From positions 248,001 to 312,000 of the forward strand of contig JAFLBN010000002.1 in the NCBI GenBank assembly GCA_017303395.1: DNA of 64,000 nucleotides, in the 5' to 3' direction. The notes beneath the pieces were generated by a model. It saw only the letters and a list, made by a program, of their open reading frames with translations, searched no databases and was not told the DNA's origin. Positions 62,719-64,000 of the stretch are shown here, one piece after another. Numbering within the stretch: the first letter of the stretch is position 1; each line of letters opens with the position of its first letter. This DNA is from Chitinophagales bacterium. GTDB taxonomy: Bacteria > Bacteroidota > Bacteroidia > Chitinophagales > Chitinophagaceae. A program made the translations under genes and the position numbers.

Positions 62719-64000
62719 ATGCCCGGATTTACTGTAGCAATAGTAGGAAGGCCAAACGTTGGTAAATCAACCTTGTTTAACAGGTTGCTGGAACAACGTA
62801 AAGCCATTGTAGATGACGTAAGTGGTGTAACCCGCGACCGCCAGTATGGTGTTGCCGACTGGAATGGCAAGGCTTTTAACGTAATAGACACAGGTGGCTT
62901 TGTTGCCAATTCTGACGATGTTTTTGAAAAAGAAATACGCAAACAGGTAGAAATCGCCGTAGATGAGGCAAATCTGCTGCTTTTTGTATGTGATTGTGTT
63001 ACTGGTATTACGAATCAGGATGAAGATATGGCACAGATACTGCGACGTTCTACTAAGCCTGTACTTTTAGTAGTGAATAAAGTGGATAACTCTGAACGTG
63101 CTTTAATGGCAACAGAATTCTATTCGCTTGGGTTCGACAATACATTATTTTTATCCTCTATATCAGGTAGTGGTAGTGGTGAGTTATTGGATGAGATTGC
63201 TTCACACATCCCTGACTCAGAGATTAAAAAGCGGGAATATGACGAGGATGGCAACGAAATAACATTTGAAGAGGTTGCAGTACCTAAGTTCGCCATCATT
63301 GGTCAGCCGAATGCAGGTAAATCTACCCTGTTGAACGCCCTGATTGGTGAAGAACGTACCATAGTGTCTGACATCCCCGGCACTACTCGCGATACTATAC
63401 ACACACACTACAACCAGTTTGGTAAAGAATTTATACTAATAGATACTGCAGGCCTGAGGAAAAAGAAGAACGTTTCTGAAGATCTGGAGTTTTATTCTGT
63501 TATACGCGCCATCCGCGCCATGGACGAAGCAGATATATGTCTTTTAGTGGTTGACGCCGAACAAGGTATGACAGCACAGGATGTAAACATCTTCAGTCTG
63601 GCAACTCGTAAGGGTAAAGGCGTGGTGATACTGGTAAACAAATGGGATCTTGTAGAAAAGGAAACCAACACTGCCCGCGATTATGAGAAAGTAGTAAAAC
63701 AGAAAATAGCTCCGTTTAGCGATGTGCCTGTAATCTTTATCTCTGCTCAGGATAAAAAACGCATTTTCCAGGCTATGGAGAAAGCGATAGAGGTGTTTGA
63801 AAACAAACAACGCCGCATCACTACATCAAAACTGAATGAAACGATGCTGCAGGAAATTAAACACTACCCGCCGCCAATGTCTCGTGGCAATAATGTGAGT
63901 ATCAAATTCGTACAGCAATTGCCAACAGCGGTGCCATCATTCGCATTCTTTGCAAACAACCCTGATTCAATCAAGGATTCTTACAGAAACTTCCTTGAAA
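62719..64000 (+). CDS. der: Ribosome-assembly GTPase Der (EngA), 3' partial
   Basis: The frame opens at ATG 62719 and runs past the window end, giving 427 residues so far; about 10 more are expected. Two GTPase domains in tandem are seen: GRPNVGKST (about 10-18) and GQPNAGKST (about 195-203), with TRD at each switch region, DTGG and DTAG for G3, and NKVD and NKWD for G4. The C-terminal KH-like domain follows (KLNETMLQEIKHYPPP). Der acts in 50S subunit assembly and is essential. Confidence 0.96.
   Translation, partial: MPGFTVAIVGRPNVGKSTLFNRLLEQRKAIVDDVSGVTRDRQYGVADWNGKAFNVIDTGGFVANSDDVFEKEIRKQVEIAVDEANLLLFVCDCVTGITNQDEDMAQILRRSTKPVLLVVNKVDNSERALMATEFYSLGFDNTLFLSSISGSGSGELLDEIASHIPDSEIKKREYDEDGNEITFEEVAVPKFAIIGQPNAGKSTLLNALIGEERTIVSDIPGTTRDTIHTHYNQFGKEFILIDTAGLRKKKNVSEDLEFYSVIRAIRAMDEADICLLVVDAEQGMTAQDVNIFSLATRKGKGVVILVNKWDLVEKETNTARDYEKVVKQKIAPFSDVPVIFISAQDKKRIFQAMEKAIEVFENKQRRITTSKLNETMLQEIKHYPPPMSRGNNVSIKFVQQLPTAVPSFAFFANNPDSIKDSYRNFLE

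Noticed and set aside
1..64000. Mobile elements, prophage, defence systems or a tmRNA gene
   Set aside because: No transposase, integrase, phage structural gene, restriction or CRISPR gene, or tmRNA was recognised on either strand by reading; a covariance or profile search would be decisive.

Overview
The window is a gene-dense, AT-rich piece of chromosome from a member of the Bacteroidota, most likely the Chitinophagia/Chitinophagales. Lineage signs seen directly are a gliding-type GldA ATPase, two cargo proteins with C-terminal type IX secretion (T9SS) sorting domains (types A and B), a TonB-dependent receptor with an N-terminal carboxypeptidase-regulatory-like domain, a fused alpha/beta E1 dehydrogenase, an archaemetzincin, and promoters of the Bacteroidota form TTTG-N19-TAnnTTTG. 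The class-level placement is inference. There is no transposase, integrase, phage gene, rRNA operon or CRISPR array; this is mostly core chromosome with a few accessory genes.

Layout. 1-5.2 kb: end of a DarA-like flavoprotein gene, then a leftward unit of a MacB-type permease, a PyrR-like phosphoribosyltransferase and an isoaspartyl peptidase, with a divergent MFS transporter and a DUF486 protein. 5.3-12.4 kb: clpB, an unknown gene, a TolC-like/inositol-monophosphatase/thiL run, and an EGF-like lipoprotein. 12.5-14.7 kb: gldA, a frameshifted small gene and an outer-membrane barrel protein. 14.8-16.6 kb: a promoter-driven sugar aminotransferase/rfbC pair. 16.6-23.8 kb: yajQ, an ABC-F ATPase, a TonB receptor, a DUF2157-like membrane protein and truA. 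23.8-30.7 kb: a leftward cluster YfhO-like / Wzx-like flippase / Kir channel / rocD / VIT-type metal transporter.

30.8-39.3 kb: fused E1 dehydrogenase, miaE, cold-shock gene, fatty acid desaturase, TPR protein, gyrA. 39.3-43.4 kb: secreted archaemetzincin, GT-C-like membrane protein, thioesterase, saccharopine-dehydrogenase-like reductase. 43.6-48.5 kb: a 1627-residue SprB-like adhesin with 12 repeats of about 77 residues. 48.5-53.7 kb: smpB, accD, pyrB, pyrR, an AlkC-like glycosylase, a Crp/Fnr regulator with a DUF4260 gene. 53.7-64 kb: CvfB-like, DUF4412, DUF58 and DUF937 proteins, tRNA-Arg(ACG), rlmH, rhomboid, tilS, a TPR protein, a PNGase F-like secreted enzyme, and der running off the end.

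Working together: housekeeping functions for translation and tRNA modification (truA, miaE, tilS, rlmH, smpB, der, tRNA-Arg), pyrimidine synthesis (pyrR-pyrB), fatty acid and membrane lipid synthesis (accD, desaturase) and topology (gyrA) lie among surface-related genes (gldA, SprB-like adhesin, PNGase-like enzyme, TonB receptor, flippase and sugar-nucleotide genes). I do not see a convincing new multi-gene system. The most unusual items are a tRNA-Arg in which the near-invariant G19:C56 tertiary pair appears as A19:U56, an apparently secreted archaemetzincin, the orphan SprB-like adhesin, and a pyrR-pyrB operon whose promoter leaves no room for an RNA attenuator.
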